In this document: in pieces, positions 25,270-36,539 of the stretch
Layout of the letters: each line of letters opens with the position of its first letter
How positions within the stretch are numbered: the stretch's first letter is position 1
Source of the DNA: Dysidea avara
Lineage: Eukaryota > Porifera > Demospongiae > Dictyoceratida > Dysideidae
NCBI RefSeq assembly: GCF_963678975.1
Contig: NC_089272.1
Span: 26,477,471-26,541,470 of the forward strand
DNA: 64,000 nt
Direction: 5' to 3'
Position numbers and translations under genes: made by a program
Notes under the pieces: generated by a model
The model's input: only the letters and a program-made list of their open reading frames with translations
What the model was told of the DNA's origin: nothing
Database searches by the model: none

Positions 25270-27690
25270 TGCAACCAGTCACTTGGAAAGAACCTGTGGA
25301 GATTCATGAAAACCTAAGGCCATCATTATTATATTGCTTGTTTCCTGTCACCCAGTGAACAAACGGTGATGTGGGTGGGAGGTGATATTGATAATTAATT
25401 ATACACTTAACTCTAGTTATTTCAGTCCCTGACTGCTCTATTAGAGTATCTTGATCTTGAAGGCTGCCAGGGCTGTACACCCATGCACCTTGTTGAACAG
25501 TGGAGGAACTTACAACCTTCTGCTATGCTTCCATGCACATGTGATAATGCATTTACCTTAAAACTTGGTCACTCTATGCCTCCTACTATCATGAAATAGT
25601 GCAATTCACGTGATCTATTATCATTTTGTGCAGCTACCTAAAAAAATGATGTGGGTGGAGGAATGATGGCCTGACTAATAGACAAGATCAGATATCACAA
25701 GAGTAGATAGATAAATAGATGGATAAATAGGTACATAAACTTGTAGCCAGTGTCAGTTGGAAGGAACCTGTGGAGAGTCAAACCACACTAGATCACAATC
25801 AGGTATATAATCAATCAACCATTAAACATTATGGTCAAAGTATACACTTCAAATATGAAGTTGGTATCTATTAAAAAATCTCATTTTAGGTATTGTGTCT
25901 TGGCCTGCAGCAAATATGCTAGCATAATAAGTGCTATGCCAAAATATTCTAGTGTATTATGTGGATATTTCAAATATTAACACAGATTAATACTCTCTAA
26001 TAGAGCAATCAGTGGAAAATAAACTGCAACAGAAAAATGCCTCCTAGACTCTAGAACAGTCCCTTTAGAGATAAATGCCCTAATAGACCATTTCACTGAT
26101 TCTGCATATTTGACTCTGGCTTAATTGCATCTCTTCCCTTCAAAGCATATTGTGTAAATGATGGTTATTATAGTTTGCAGTCAAATCATATACCATCTAC
26201 CTTTATTTATTAATGCCATTGTAAACTAGCTACCTGCAGTGGCCAGCCATATTAACTTATTCTGAGCAACTACAGTGCTCCCTTGATATTCAACCTCATT
26301 GGTATCAAGACATGTTCAGATAATCAAAAAGTTTGGATAGTCAATGCCCATTCATTTATATACAGAGCCCTGTCCAAATACTCTAATAGAACATCCGTAT
26401 TGGACAAAATACTCTAATAGAGCAATCATTTTTACTGTTAGGTTATTCAAGTGTTTGGATAATAGAGGTGTGAATAGCCGAGGGAGCACTGCATGTAGTT
26501 GAGGTATTGTAGAAGTTCCGACTTCATCCGTCTATCAATAGCGCAGGGTTCAGCTGTACAGATGTCTACGCACTGAAATGAAATTATGAGAGCTAAATTA
26601 AGATCATCTTCATCATCTTCATCAAGATCATCTTCATAGCATAATATACTTCTTTGGTTATAACGGCATGTATACACATCAACTTAGGATATCCACCACA
26701 GTATATATATACCTGTTCTTGTAAGTAGCTGTCTTTTGCTATCTTACAAAACAGTGGTTATTATAAGTGACAGTGCAATAATCACTATAACTTAACAAAG
26801 AAGGTTGTAGCATTATGTCACTGAATTTTAGAAAATCACCTATATGGGTGCATTTGACACATAAAATATTCAATGATTAGTTAAGTAACAAGCTTCTTGG
26901 TACAAATCTACTTGTTAATGATATCAATTCTCAATTACTTCAATTACAATTGAAATATTTTTAAAACTGGACCCTGCACTAAACAGTATCATGCACCTAA
27001 ACACTAAAATGCTAATTATTTCATGTGTGACATTATGAGTGATTTTCTCACAAAGTGAACTTTGTATCAGGTAGTAAATTATAGACATTAATTTAAATTA
27101 TTTTGTTGGAGAGTTTATAATTTTCCAATTATCAAATATCCAATTTAGTGTGTACTTAAAAGGTGTTAAGTTAATCAAAATGTAACAGTGCTGCACATGC
27201 CCATGCTATATAAGTTGCTGTAAGACCCTGCAATTATGTCAAATTGAAAATATAATTTCCTGATTAGCTAGGTGTACATCTGCCATCTGAGACTATAGAG
27301 CCTTTTGTTTACTAGCAGACTGTAGTTATAAGTCAGTAGACTTTATTAGTCCACTTCATTGAGGATTTTAGAGCTGCTGTTGGTAATTGGTTCAAGTAAT
27401 TGGTTATTAGTAATTCAAGTAATTGATTGTTAGTAATTCAAGTAATTGGTTTTGCTGTGGATAAAATACATGTACATTTGCTCTGTAGTCTCAGGAATAA
27501 GACGCATTAAACGATAAGGCAACACACTGAGCAGAAATTTAATAAACACACAAGTTAATGCACTATAGGACAATCTGACAAATGCACCATACGGATTTGA
27601 AAATTTCTTCAATAATAAGTATGCCGGCTTGTTAGTATATCCCATGTAGCATTTCAGTGACATTGTGATGTTCATACATTGATTAGGTGG
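25270..27690. other. Interior of the large inverted-repeat element, no gene
   Basis: AT-rich, with no domain-bearing frame. It contains four of the dispersed CTCTA(A/T)TAGAG-type motifs (near 25434, 25994, 26376, 26409). The phrase AACCTGTGGAGA recurs near 25290 and 25765. Confidence 0.5.
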
Positions 27691-29316
27691 CCATGGAGAT
27701 CATGAAAATGCATTATTCCAAAGAATAGCAGTGTCCGGAAATAGTATATATATGAAACAAGTTAATTTTAGTGTGCTATGTCTCATTCTTATAGTTGAGG
27801 CTCCAGACTTTCGTCAACATACAATCATAGACTAATGTTACATTCCTTAGAGTTTCAAGGAAATCAGCGTTTTTGTTACAGACTTCAGGGCCACTATCTG
27901 GATTATTGATTGTTTTGTCCAGTTATTGGTTGTTTTTCTATTACGTATGTGTGACACATTCCTAGCTGCTTCAAATGTGTTCTGGCTGATATTCTGCATT
28001 CAAAGTAGTTTAGTCAAGACCTTGTATGGTCCAAATACCAGACTGATTGGTTCAGCCATATGACAGCTATACAGGTGTCCAGAGAAAGATTGTATAGTTA
28101 TTGATGTATCACTTTATAAAGGTTGAGCACTTCGACTATAATGCCTTAAATGGTGGGATAAACCAGCTAGCACCCTTGCTAATTGAAGAAAGCTATTTTA
28201 TATTGTACCCTTTATATCATTAAACTATAAAAAGACGTCTCAAAACCATCATACATGTAGAGATTTGGACTACATGGGCATGTTAATGCACTGTATACTA
28301 GACCCATATGCACGAAAACATTAGTTAATAGCATGTAAGGAGTTGCTGCAGACAAAACGGACTATACCTGGATCAAGTAGCACAATGTTCACAGCAACTG
28401 TTTCCATCATTTGAGTCGCTGTGGAGATCTTGTAAATGCGTTGGCTTCCCAAAAACCAAAGAATAGCGGTGTCCGGAAATGATAGTCAACGAAACAGGCT
28501 GACTTCAACGAGCCGTATCTTCCAAACCAAACATAGCGGAGACTCCAAATTTTTATCAACACACAACCATAGACTGATGTTACATGCCCTAGAGTTTGGC
28601 GGAAATCGGAGCTGTACTTACTGCCACTGTCCGGATTATTGATCGCTTTGTCCGGTTATTGATTACTTTTCTGGACAGATATATTGGCTTCGTATTCCTA
28701 GTTGCTTCAAGCGTTCGGGCTGAAATTTTATATTCGAAGTACTTTAGCCTAGACCTTTATACGCTCCAAATTTTAGACTGATCGGTTTATCCGTTTGGCA
28801 GCTACAGGTGTCCGGAAAAAGGATCGTCCGGTTATTGATGAATTACTCTAGCTATACCTTCACCGTAATTCAGAGTATGAAGTTCATACAAATACTACCT
28901 TTATATGATGTCCATTACCGCTCTGAATTTCAGTGTACGAGTGTACGCAGTTGCATTACCTACTGGGCACTTTGCAGAGAGTAGAAAATGATTTTATTCC
29001 ATTCCACATTCCGGTTCCGGTTATTGAGTTAGCAGTAGCTGAATGAATTTTTTCTGACTGACTGTGGCGTGTCGATCATCAGATGCTCTACTCGCGGTTC
29101 CACTAGTCTATTTGTAACGTGGTTGGAGTGATCGTGTTTACTATAACTGAAGTGTATAGCCGTTTCTTATTCGGTGTCGGTAAGTAGCTAACCTACATGT
29201 AACCTCAATGGCCAGGCACCTTTTCCTAGGCTTCGTTTTCCTTAGTTGTGGATCCCTTCCCAACTACATTACTATCTTAATAAAGTAAGACGTCTCTCAT
29301 CCCATTTGGTCACTCT

Positions 29317-30401
29317 GTAGACTACGCTGATGCGTGGGGGTCATTGGTAAAACCGGGAGGGGAGCGGATTCTAGACTATATCAAAGCGGGAACGGGAGAT
29401 CGCTTGGTAAAACCAGGAGTTGGGAGATTACATGCACAATACTACAACGAAGTGTTGTTTTTTTGCGTGGTTCTTGATCCAGAAGAGAACCCAGATAATC
29501 CCCCCAAACGCTGAGGTAGTCTACAGATGAGTTGCAGGTTCTGTTGGTATTGCGATGTTTATTGCAATAGATCGATTGCTGGAGATATATAAATAGAGTA
29601 GTAAGCCACTGTAAGGAAACTGTCTCATTATGTCTCTATGTGTCTGCTGTAGTCAATTAGCTAACACAGTGAAAATAGCCTGAAAGTATTGCCTTACAGC
29701 TTCTGAAATTTGAAAATCTTCCTGGGCAGGCACGCATCATACCACATGCAGAATGCTGTCTTTTGTAGCTATACAATGTGCTTCACACTCCATGTGTACA
29801 TGTAACTTTCATATTGAGTGTTGGCAATCTTAAAGCAATGAAAGTTAAACATGGAGTTTGAAGCACATTGTATAGCGGTTTACATTTTGCATGTGGCATG
29901 ATGCATGCCTACCCAGGAAGATTTTCAAATTTCAGAAGCTGTAAGGCAATGCTTTCAGACTTAGTCTCATGTAGCCAGACTGCTTTTTTTCTTTTGTATG
30001 GGCATCAGGAAAAGGTCTGGTATATCTACATTAAGAATTCTGTGTAGCATTCCACTGCAGTCAGGGTGAATGTTGATTGCTGCTGATTGGCGAAGTCCTA
30101 AACGTCTCAGTCTTGTTAAAAGCATCACACAGAGACTAATTTTCACTGTGTTAGCTAGCAGACATATGGAGACATAATGAGACAGTTTCCTTGCAGTGGC
30201 TTACTGCTCTATTATAGCATCTCCGGAAATCTTTTGCAACAAGCATTGTAATACCAACAGAGCCTGCAACTCATCTGTAGACTACCTAGGTGTTTGGGGA
30301 GAACTATCTGTGGGTCAAGAAACCATTGCAGTGCAAAAAACACTGCATTGTGTAAGTGATCTCCTGTCTGATGGCACCCACCCTTTTGCAAAAAGGAAGG
30401 G
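29317..30401. mobile_element. Foldback element with long imperfect arms
   Basis: Two arms of about 450 bp pair around a loop near 29810-29850 (for example GCCTTACAGCTTCTGAAATT at about 29692 and its reverse complement at about 29926). A 12-bp direct repeat TTTGGTCACTCT flanks it (29305-29316 and 30402-30413), a candidate target duplication. The outermost arm sequences match poorly, so exact ends are uncertain. Confidence 0.6.
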
Positions 30402-30413
30402 TTTGGTCACTCT

Positions 30414-31042
30414 AGTATTCAACATTTTATTATGAAATTGCAATAAGAATGTAGTTGTGTTCTTTAACAGAACAAAAGATGGAAGTAGTAAAGGGCCTTG
30501 TAGTCAGAACTGATATACTCATGGTGCTACCTGTAGTATGTACACATTGAGCTGGATCCTCAAAAACATTTAATAACTTGTGGCAATTACCCATGATCTT
30601 GAAATTTGACTCATTTCTATATAGCACTGGTTGACCTGCTAAAAATATTTCAAAATCTTTTTGTTCAAAGGCCTGACACAATATTAATAGTCAATCTAAA
30701 GTTTCACCATACATTTTCTATGGGGAAACCATAAAAGTACAGTGTTTATTAAAACCTTTTGCTGGACTTGTAATGGAGCCAAACAACACATGTCCACTTT
30801 CGGTACCTTTACTGTCACCTTCTTGGCTAAAAATATAATGTTAATTTCTCAAGAGAAAAAATCCAATTTTCGTTTTTAGCTGTTTTTCAAGATCCATCTC
30901 AACTTGTACATACTATAAAATATCTTTGGTAGGCCTACTCAAATATGCCATCATCAAGTTTGATGTCTCAAACTATGAAGCTTAATTCATTGAAAATATT
31001 TCAATACTATTTAATAGAGCAGTCAGTGGAGAGGCAAAATAA
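30414..31042. other. No gene recognised
   Basis: No supported coding or RNA feature. One dispersed TTTAATAGAGCAGTCAGTG motif lies near 31010. Confidence 0.45.
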
Positions 31043-31200
31043 TCCACACAAAAACAGCCAAGCTGTGAAAAATGAGGCGGCCTTAGAAAGCCAGGGTGAA
31101 AAAAGTTGTGAAATCAAAGGTGATGGCCAAGAAATGGCTGCAATGATGTTAATGCTAATACATTTTAATAATGCGCACAGCCATTATTAAAATTTTTTAC
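31043..31200. mobile_element. Single arm of the palindromic MITE, copy D
   Basis: AAAACAGCCAAGCTGTGAAA ... GCCAAGAAATGGCTGCAATG matches one arm of the family and is closest to copy C at 42228-42493. The second arm is absent, so this is a half copy. Confidence 0.75.
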
Positions 31201-31675
31201 TACTTAATAGAGCAGTCAGTTGAAAAGCAAAAATAATTTTGAGCATATTTGACTCAAGCCTGATCTTTGGTTGTTAGCTGTTTTTAAAACTATTTTCACT
31301 GTACTTTTTGCGTGGTTGTTAGATGTGCCATAGTTTTGTTGCCATATTGTGATGTCATTGTTTAATTATGTTTCACTATAATAACTGTGTTAGCAAGAGT
31401 GAACAGATTCTTCCTTTATTTGCGAAGGGGTGGGCATAGCCAAACTAGCATCACATGGAAATTGGCCATAACAACTGTGTATGGGATCCTGCAGAATGTT
31501 GTACAGCATGCAACAACAACTCTAGGAGTGGATTCTATGCAAATTGCTGCTTGTGGGTAATTAACATGCCTCGGGTAGGTATGAACAGTGAGCCCAGGAA
31601 TCAAGGACTATGGACCTTACTGGGTAGCACTCTTTTGCAATATACTTAATGCTTTTTGTGACTTTAGCTTAAAAT

Positions 31676-31795
31676 TCACAAAAATAAATAAATAAATAAA
31701 AGAATCAAACAAACAAAAGAAAACATCGTAGAGATTTCTGAGCACTTTTGTAATGCAGCAGAGCCCTAACCACTGTACCACCACTGCCAGCTGCT
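31676..31795 (-). repeat. tRNA-derived SINE-like fragment
   Basis: On the minus strand an A-box-like GTGGTACAGTGGTTAGGG precedes a body and a (TTTA)n tail (31681-31700). The B box is degraded. A related head occurs on the + strand at 42815-42930. Confidence 0.5.
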
Positions 31796-31857
31796 AGAAC
31801 TTTAAATTTTAGCTATATAGTTAAATGCAGGATTATACAAATATGAACGAATTAACA

Positions 31858-31930
31858 CGTTTATTTCACTGAAGTAGCTTTTCACCCAGGCCACTAGGTC
31901 TGGGTGAAAGTTGCTTGAAAGAAATAAACG
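31858..31930. repeat. 73-bp hairpin
   Basis: CGTTTATTTC ... CTTTTCACCCAG, loop, CTGGGTGAAAG ... GAAATAAACG: an imperfect inverted repeat about 230 bp upstream of the first acyltransferase start. It could be a small foldback TE. Confidence 0.55.
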
Positions 31931-32162
31931 CCCGGGCCACTATTCGAGACAATACGGTGATAGTCTAATTACACTTCTAGCATTGCTCATTTTGCTCTTT
32001 AATACCATAACACTCTAATAGAGCACTCGTTCAGATCAACTTCAGTCTTGTTTCTGGTTTTTATCTCAAACTTTATTGCACCAAAACCTACGTGCATGTA
32101 TATCTTTCTATATACTTACAGTTTTAATTGTAGCTGTATATTTATAATTTATGTTTACAGAA

Positions 32163-34250
32163 ATGTTACTGCTACTTCTGCATTCACTGTTTACTGTCAA
32201 CTATGTCCTTGCTAATGTCATGGAAGAAGGAATCTCATTAAATCAGGATGTTAGTGAAAACTGCCAAATATCAATTCAGAAGCTGTCAACACTACAATCA
32301 ACCCATCTCCAGTTAATGGTTCAGTATTGGGACTCCTGGGGTAAACCAAGTGATGGTATAGTATATGGTCACACTACCTTTCTTGGTTACTATGATGAGT
32401 GTATGGATTTGAAGAACACACCAGTGGGTGAAACAAACTATTGTATATATACAATGCAAATGAATATCACTACATTTTATAACCCATCAGAGTATCAAGA
32501 TGAAGTGTGCTATTCTTCAGACTGTCCTACACCAATAAATACTAGTGTGTCAAGTAACATTCAGGTTGGAGTGTGTTATCCTTCAACATGTTCTCCAAAT
32601 GAATTTGCAGTAGTGTTGTCAAGGATGAATATTATCAGTGTTAATAGCATGACTGTTAATCCATTTAGTAATACTACACAAACTGTTACTATACAGTTAA
32701 CCAGTATTGGTGATTCCCCTACATTCTGTCCTCAAACTGATGTGGAGTATGATACAGGCACTGTAGTGGTTATTGCTCTTTGTGTAATATTGCTAGGACT
32801 AACTGTATTAGGAACTAGTGTAGATTTGATTTGGTGGTTTTATTCTTGCTTTGTGCTAGCAGATGATGATACCCAAGTTACTACTAAATCAAAAGACAGT
32901 CTAAAGAAAGAAATGAATGACCTGCCAAATTTTAGAGACTTTATTTCAGCATTTTCTTTGTACAACACAGTTCCTAATCTCTTTTGCACCGAGCAATCGC
33001 CATCTTCTGTCAAAGCACTTGGATCTTTGAAAGTTTTCTCCAACCTTTCAATAATTGGGGCTCATGTATACATTGTTGCTCTTGTGTTTTATCCACAAGT
33101 TAGTCAAAATATACCACAATATTTGGATAAATTTTCTTCCAAGATGATTAATCAGATATTCATGAATACAACGTTTGCTGCAGACACCTTTTTTCTTATT
33201 AGTGCCACACTGTCATCTTATCTGACCTTTAGGGACATGGACAAACATAAAAAGTTTAGATTTCTGTATTTCTACATCAACCGGTATTTTCGGCTGGCAC
33301 CATTGCTTTACTTGTTTACACTAGTAGTGCTCAAACCTTTTGTACATTTGGCACAAGGCCCCGTGTGGTATGCACCAGATGTTGGCTGTCAATTTACTTG
33401 GTGGTACAATTTGTTATTTATTAATAACTTTCTTAATTTATCAGACATTTGTGTTGTACCTACCTGGCATGTCAGTGCTGAAATGCAGCTCTTTATTTTC
33501 TCTCCCATTTTCATCCTGGTACTGTACTATTCAGGTTTTGCTGGACTAGTGTTCATAGGTATATGTGTCATTGGGTTTGCTACTACTATTGGAGTAGTAA
33601 CTGTGCAAAATGGATACATGGCAGCCATGCATGCTAATCCACAAGTTTTTAAGCAAATAGAAGGATTGCACATGCAGCCATTTTACAGAGCTAATCCATA
33701 TCTGGTTGGTATTGTACTGGGATACATTCTCTACAAGAAATACAGCATTGCTGACTTGCCAGTTGGAAAATCCGTTAAGCAACTTCTATGTGTGTTTTTG
33801 TGGATAATTTCCATATACTTTTGTAAGATTTCATTGTTTGGAACTGTTGAGGAATTGGATGGCACTCGTCATTTTACTGAATGGGAGAATGCAACTTTCT
33901 TAATGTTTTCAGGATTGGCTTGGAGTATTGGCATCTCCATTATTATCTTTTTCTGTAACACTGGCTATGGAGGAGTAGTGAACAGTGTTCTCTCTTGGCC
34001 TGGATGGGATCCAGTAGTCAGGTTATCTTATGGAGTATACTTGTTCCATGAAATGTTAATCTATGTGATATTGGGAACGCTACAATCAAGTTTGATATTC
34101 ACAGATATTGTGTATATTATGCTTTGGGTGTTTACCATTTTCTTATCCTTCAGCTTATCTGTAGTGTTGACACTGACCGTGGAGTTACCTATATCTAAAA
34201 TAGTATCTCTCTGCTTCAAGTTAGCTGGGACTGAGGCTCGTGATAAATAA
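32163..34250 (+). CDS. NRF6-like acyltransferase-3 membrane protein, paralog 1
   Basis: 695 codons. The upstream ATG at 32151 is rejected because TTTACAG (32154-32160) is a good splice acceptor, leaving ATG 32163 followed at once by a signal peptide (MLLLLLHSLFTVNYVLA). Residues about 30-165 are a Cys-rich extracellular NRF domain (WDSWGKPSDGI, YYDEC, YC, GVCYPSTC). A transmembrane helix follows near residue 203, then an acyltransferase-3 domain with about ten helices: GAHVYIV with the conserved His (H301), INRYFRLAPLLYL, TWHVSAEMQLFIFSPI, NPYLVGIVLGYI and LSYGVYLFHEM. This is the architecture of C. elegans NRF-6-type proteins, implicated in lipid or drug transport; the substrate here is unknown. 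The coding region has no intron; a spliced 5' leader is inferred. A close paralog lies 10 kb downstream. Confidence 0.93.
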   Translation: MLLLLLHSLFTVNYVLANVMEEGISLNQDVSENCQISIQKLSTLQSTHLQLMVQYWDSWGKPSDGIVYGHTTFLGYYDECMDLKNTPVGETNYCIYTMQMNITTFYNPSEYQDEVCYSSDCPTPINTSVSSNIQVGVCYPSTCSPNEFAVVLSRMNIISVNSMTVNPFSNTTQTVTIQLTSIGDSPTFCPQTDVEYDTGTVVVIALCVILLGLTVLGTSVDLIWWFYSCFVLADDDTQVTTKSKDSLKKEMNDLPNFRDFISAFSLYNTVPNLFCTEQSPSSVKALGSLKVFSNLSIIGAHVYIVALVFYPQVSQNIPQYLDKFSSKMINQIFMNTTFAADTFFLISATLSSYLTFRDMDKHKKFRFLYFYINRYFRLAPLLYLFTLVVLKPFVHLAQGPVWYAPDVGCQFTWWYNLLFINNFLNLSDICVVPTWHVSAEMQLFIFSPIFILVLYYSGFAGLVFIGICVIGFATTIGVVTVQNGYMAAMHANPQVFKQIEGLHMQPFYRANPYLVGIVLGYILYKKYSIADLPVGKSVKQLLCVFLWIISIYFCKISLFGTVEELDGTRHFTEWENATFLMFSGLAWSIGISIIIFFCNTGYGGVVNSVLSWPGWDPVVRLSYGVYLFHEMLIYVILGTLQSSLIFTDIVYIMLWVFTIFLSFSLSVVLTLTVELPISKIVSLCFKLAGTEARDK

Positions 34251-34479
34251 CTGACTCAACTTACATACCCTGTACATGTTATACAGTTTTTAATTGTGTG
34301 TATTGTACATGCACTATAGTTACGTTTAGGACACCTACATAATTGTTATGCATAGTATTGCTTACAGTAGTGATTGGTAGGTGATACTTAGTGGATATTT
34401 TGCTTCTGATGTGTATGATTTTTTTTTTAATTAAATGCTATCCCACTAGGGACCTGTGAGAAGGCTTAAAGCCTGTGAA

Positions 34480-34640
34480 TACAGGGAGTCTGAAACATGT
34501 TACTGAAACATGAAGAATGCAGAAAAAAATCCCAGACCCAGTGGTGACTTGATCCCCTGTAACATGCAGTCTAGGCATGCACCAGAGGAGCCATAGCAGC
34601 CGGGATCTGTGATCTTCTCTGCATTCAACCTGATTGTACA
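34480..34640 (-). repeat. tRNA-derived SINE-like insertion
   Basis: On the minus strand a B-box-like GGGGATCAAGTCACC is followed by CTGGG and then a T-run and CTGCATTCTTC. This resembles the SINE-like head within the insertion at 51110-51501. The paralogous region after 46600 lacks it. Confidence 0.4.
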
Positions 34641-34780
34641 CTTTGCACAGCACATAGTTATCAACACTGTAAATTCAAATAGGTACAAATGGCTCAAATT
34701 TTTGGTTGTTTTACCTGTAATTCAAATGACCGAACTTTTGGTAATAATGACCCAAGGGTCTACTTGCTTTGCCCATTGGA

Positions 34781-35590
34781 GTATGCTAATCAACAACAGT
34801 GTTGGTCACAGCAAAATTTGGTGTGGAAGTGCAAGTATATAGTTAAACTTTTATTATTAGTTAACTTTGCTGGAAAACAACCACACTTACATATCACTAA
34901 TTCATTTGCAGTTGTATAGTCTACCACAATGTTATACTGATCAAAATCTACTACCTATTTCAAAAAGCCATATGTATTCTAATATTCTATAAACCATGTG
35001 TATTCAAATAGTTTTGGTGCAACGTATTGTGTAGTGTGCATGCATATACTGTAGCTTACCGTACTTTATGATTAACACTGTCAGTGCAATGCCTTGATTG
35101 ATGGCCATGGTAAAGAAAGATGAAAGACAAAATAATAACTCATCCATTGTATGCTTATCAGTATGCCAAAGGTTTGTTAAGGAAATTGTAAGAGTTTCTG
35201 TGAAAGAAGTAGGCTTGCATCAAATATACCAGCATAATAGGCTAGAGTGCCATTCCAGCATAATGCTAGCATATTGGGTGGATACATTTCAAATTATGGA
35301 GCTTAAGCCTATGACAATAGATCAATACACCCTAATAGAGCAGTCAGTGGAAACTACAAGCTGCAACAGAGCACTCAAATGCATTGTACATAGCTCCTTA
35401 GATCAATACTCTCTAGTAGAAGTCACTTTTAGTGAAATACTCTAATAGAGCAGTCACTGATTGCAATGTCCGATGATAATGTTGTTAACCTACAGTAGGA
35501 GCATTATAGAAACACTCAGAAGAGCATAATAGGTGAAAATTCCTGTAAGAAGTTTTGGGAAAAATTTGACTCGGGCCTAGAAAGAAGTAG
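34781..35590 (+). repeat. Duplicated 3' flank of acyltransferase paralog 1
   Basis: Begins AATCAACAACAGTGTTGGTC and stays similar to 47083-47890 over about 800 bp, including the same CTAATAGAGCAGTCA motifs. The open frames here (for example 35098-35445) have no recognised domain and are not conserved as frames in the second copy, so they are not called genes. Confidence 0.75.
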
Positions 35591-36399
35591 TGCTGTTGCT
35601 GTTGTCAGTAAAAAGAATTTATTTTAGGCCACAAAAAGTTAATTATATATTTCTGGTTCCCTTCCTGGTTATTTTTTACTGAATGAATTGCACAATCACC
35701 ATACAATAATAGGCATTCCAGCCCAATTTTTAAATTTTGGAAAATGGGATTTTTATATGCTTAATAGATAGAGTGTTGATTGCCGATCTCAGAAATATAT
35801 AGTTTGTTGGGTTGGAATTAGCTACTTTGGCATGCACAGTGCTTAAAAACTGAAAAGAGGTACATTTTTTCTCCAGGGCTCCCCATACATTTTAAAGGGG
35901 AAAACGGCACAATTGAATCAGGAAGCCATCTAGCAATCTGGACTATCTTGAAACTGCAGTTGCTTCTAGCTGCAAGTTTAGGAGTAACTTCAGATTGTAT
36001 CGGATCTCAACGATCGTTGTATGTATGCTTTGTGGTAAGCAAATATGTTTCATCTACTGTACACTTCTCAATACAATGGTGTATACCCATAGGCAAGTCA
36101 AGTAAGTAAAAACATCAAGTTAACAACTTATAAAGGTAAACAACTAAAGTGGAGGTGCCACAATGATGCAACAATACCTAAAGTGGAGTTGTGGTTTCAA
36201 TTATGGCATTGTTATGCTGACTTTGAAGTGGTTTGTATTTTTGAGCTGATGACACAGCCTTCAGAAAATTGTTCTGGAGCTGAAAATTGCTGACCCGAGA
36301 GAAGTAACTACGCACTTTATAAAGTAAGCACCAGTGACTACCTTCCACCCGACAGTAGGTTTTTTTAAGTTTTAAAGTATTCTACACCCTTCTCCACCT

Positions 36400-36530
36400 T
36401 TTCAAACACACTTTCTGTAACAACTTTACACAGGCTGTAGGACCAGGTGTTCTACAGACCTTCAGCACTTGTGCTGTAAAGCCTTCCTTAATAAATAAAT
36501 TAATTAATTAAAAATAATAATAATAAAAAA
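36400..36530 (+). repeat. LINE/SINE 3' tail
   Basis: CAGGCTGTAGGACCAGGTGT ... CAGCACTTGTGCTGTAAAGC followed by AATAAATAAATTAATTAATT. Same family as 2740-2872 and, reversed, 39085-39190. Confidence 0.65.
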
Positions 36531-36539
36531 CATACATTA

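Larger units (their letters stand above)
23351..28848. mobile_element. 5.5-kb element with about 740-bp inverted arms
   Basis: Ends GAGTAAGTCATCAATAACCG / CGGTTATTGATGAATTACTC are flanked by TA (23349-23350 and 28849-28850). The arms (23351-24809 minus a 715-bp insertion, and about 28106-28848) are nearly identical, with repeated subterminal ATCAATAACCGGACA motifs. A second, strongly diverged inverted pair lies just inside (about 25156-25270 and about 27690-28105), so the arms seem to be tandemly doubled or the element inserted into a relative. No transposase is seen in 25270-27690. The mirrored 60-codon frames at 24301-24489 and 28436-28642 are arm sequence. Confidence 0.8.

Noticed and set aside
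24301-28642. Near-identical 62-68-codon frames at 24301-24489 and 28436-28642
   Set aside because: Their similarity is explained by the inverted arms of the 5.5-kb element.
32151-32162. Upstream ATG of acyltransferase paralog 1
   Set aside because: It overlaps TTTACAG, a splice acceptor, and the same arrangement occurs before paralog 2; the downstream ATG directly begins a signal peptide.
35098-35445. 115-codon open frame as a gene
   Set aside because: The duplicated region at 47379-47567 keeps the DNA similarity but not the frame, and it contains dispersed repeat motifs.
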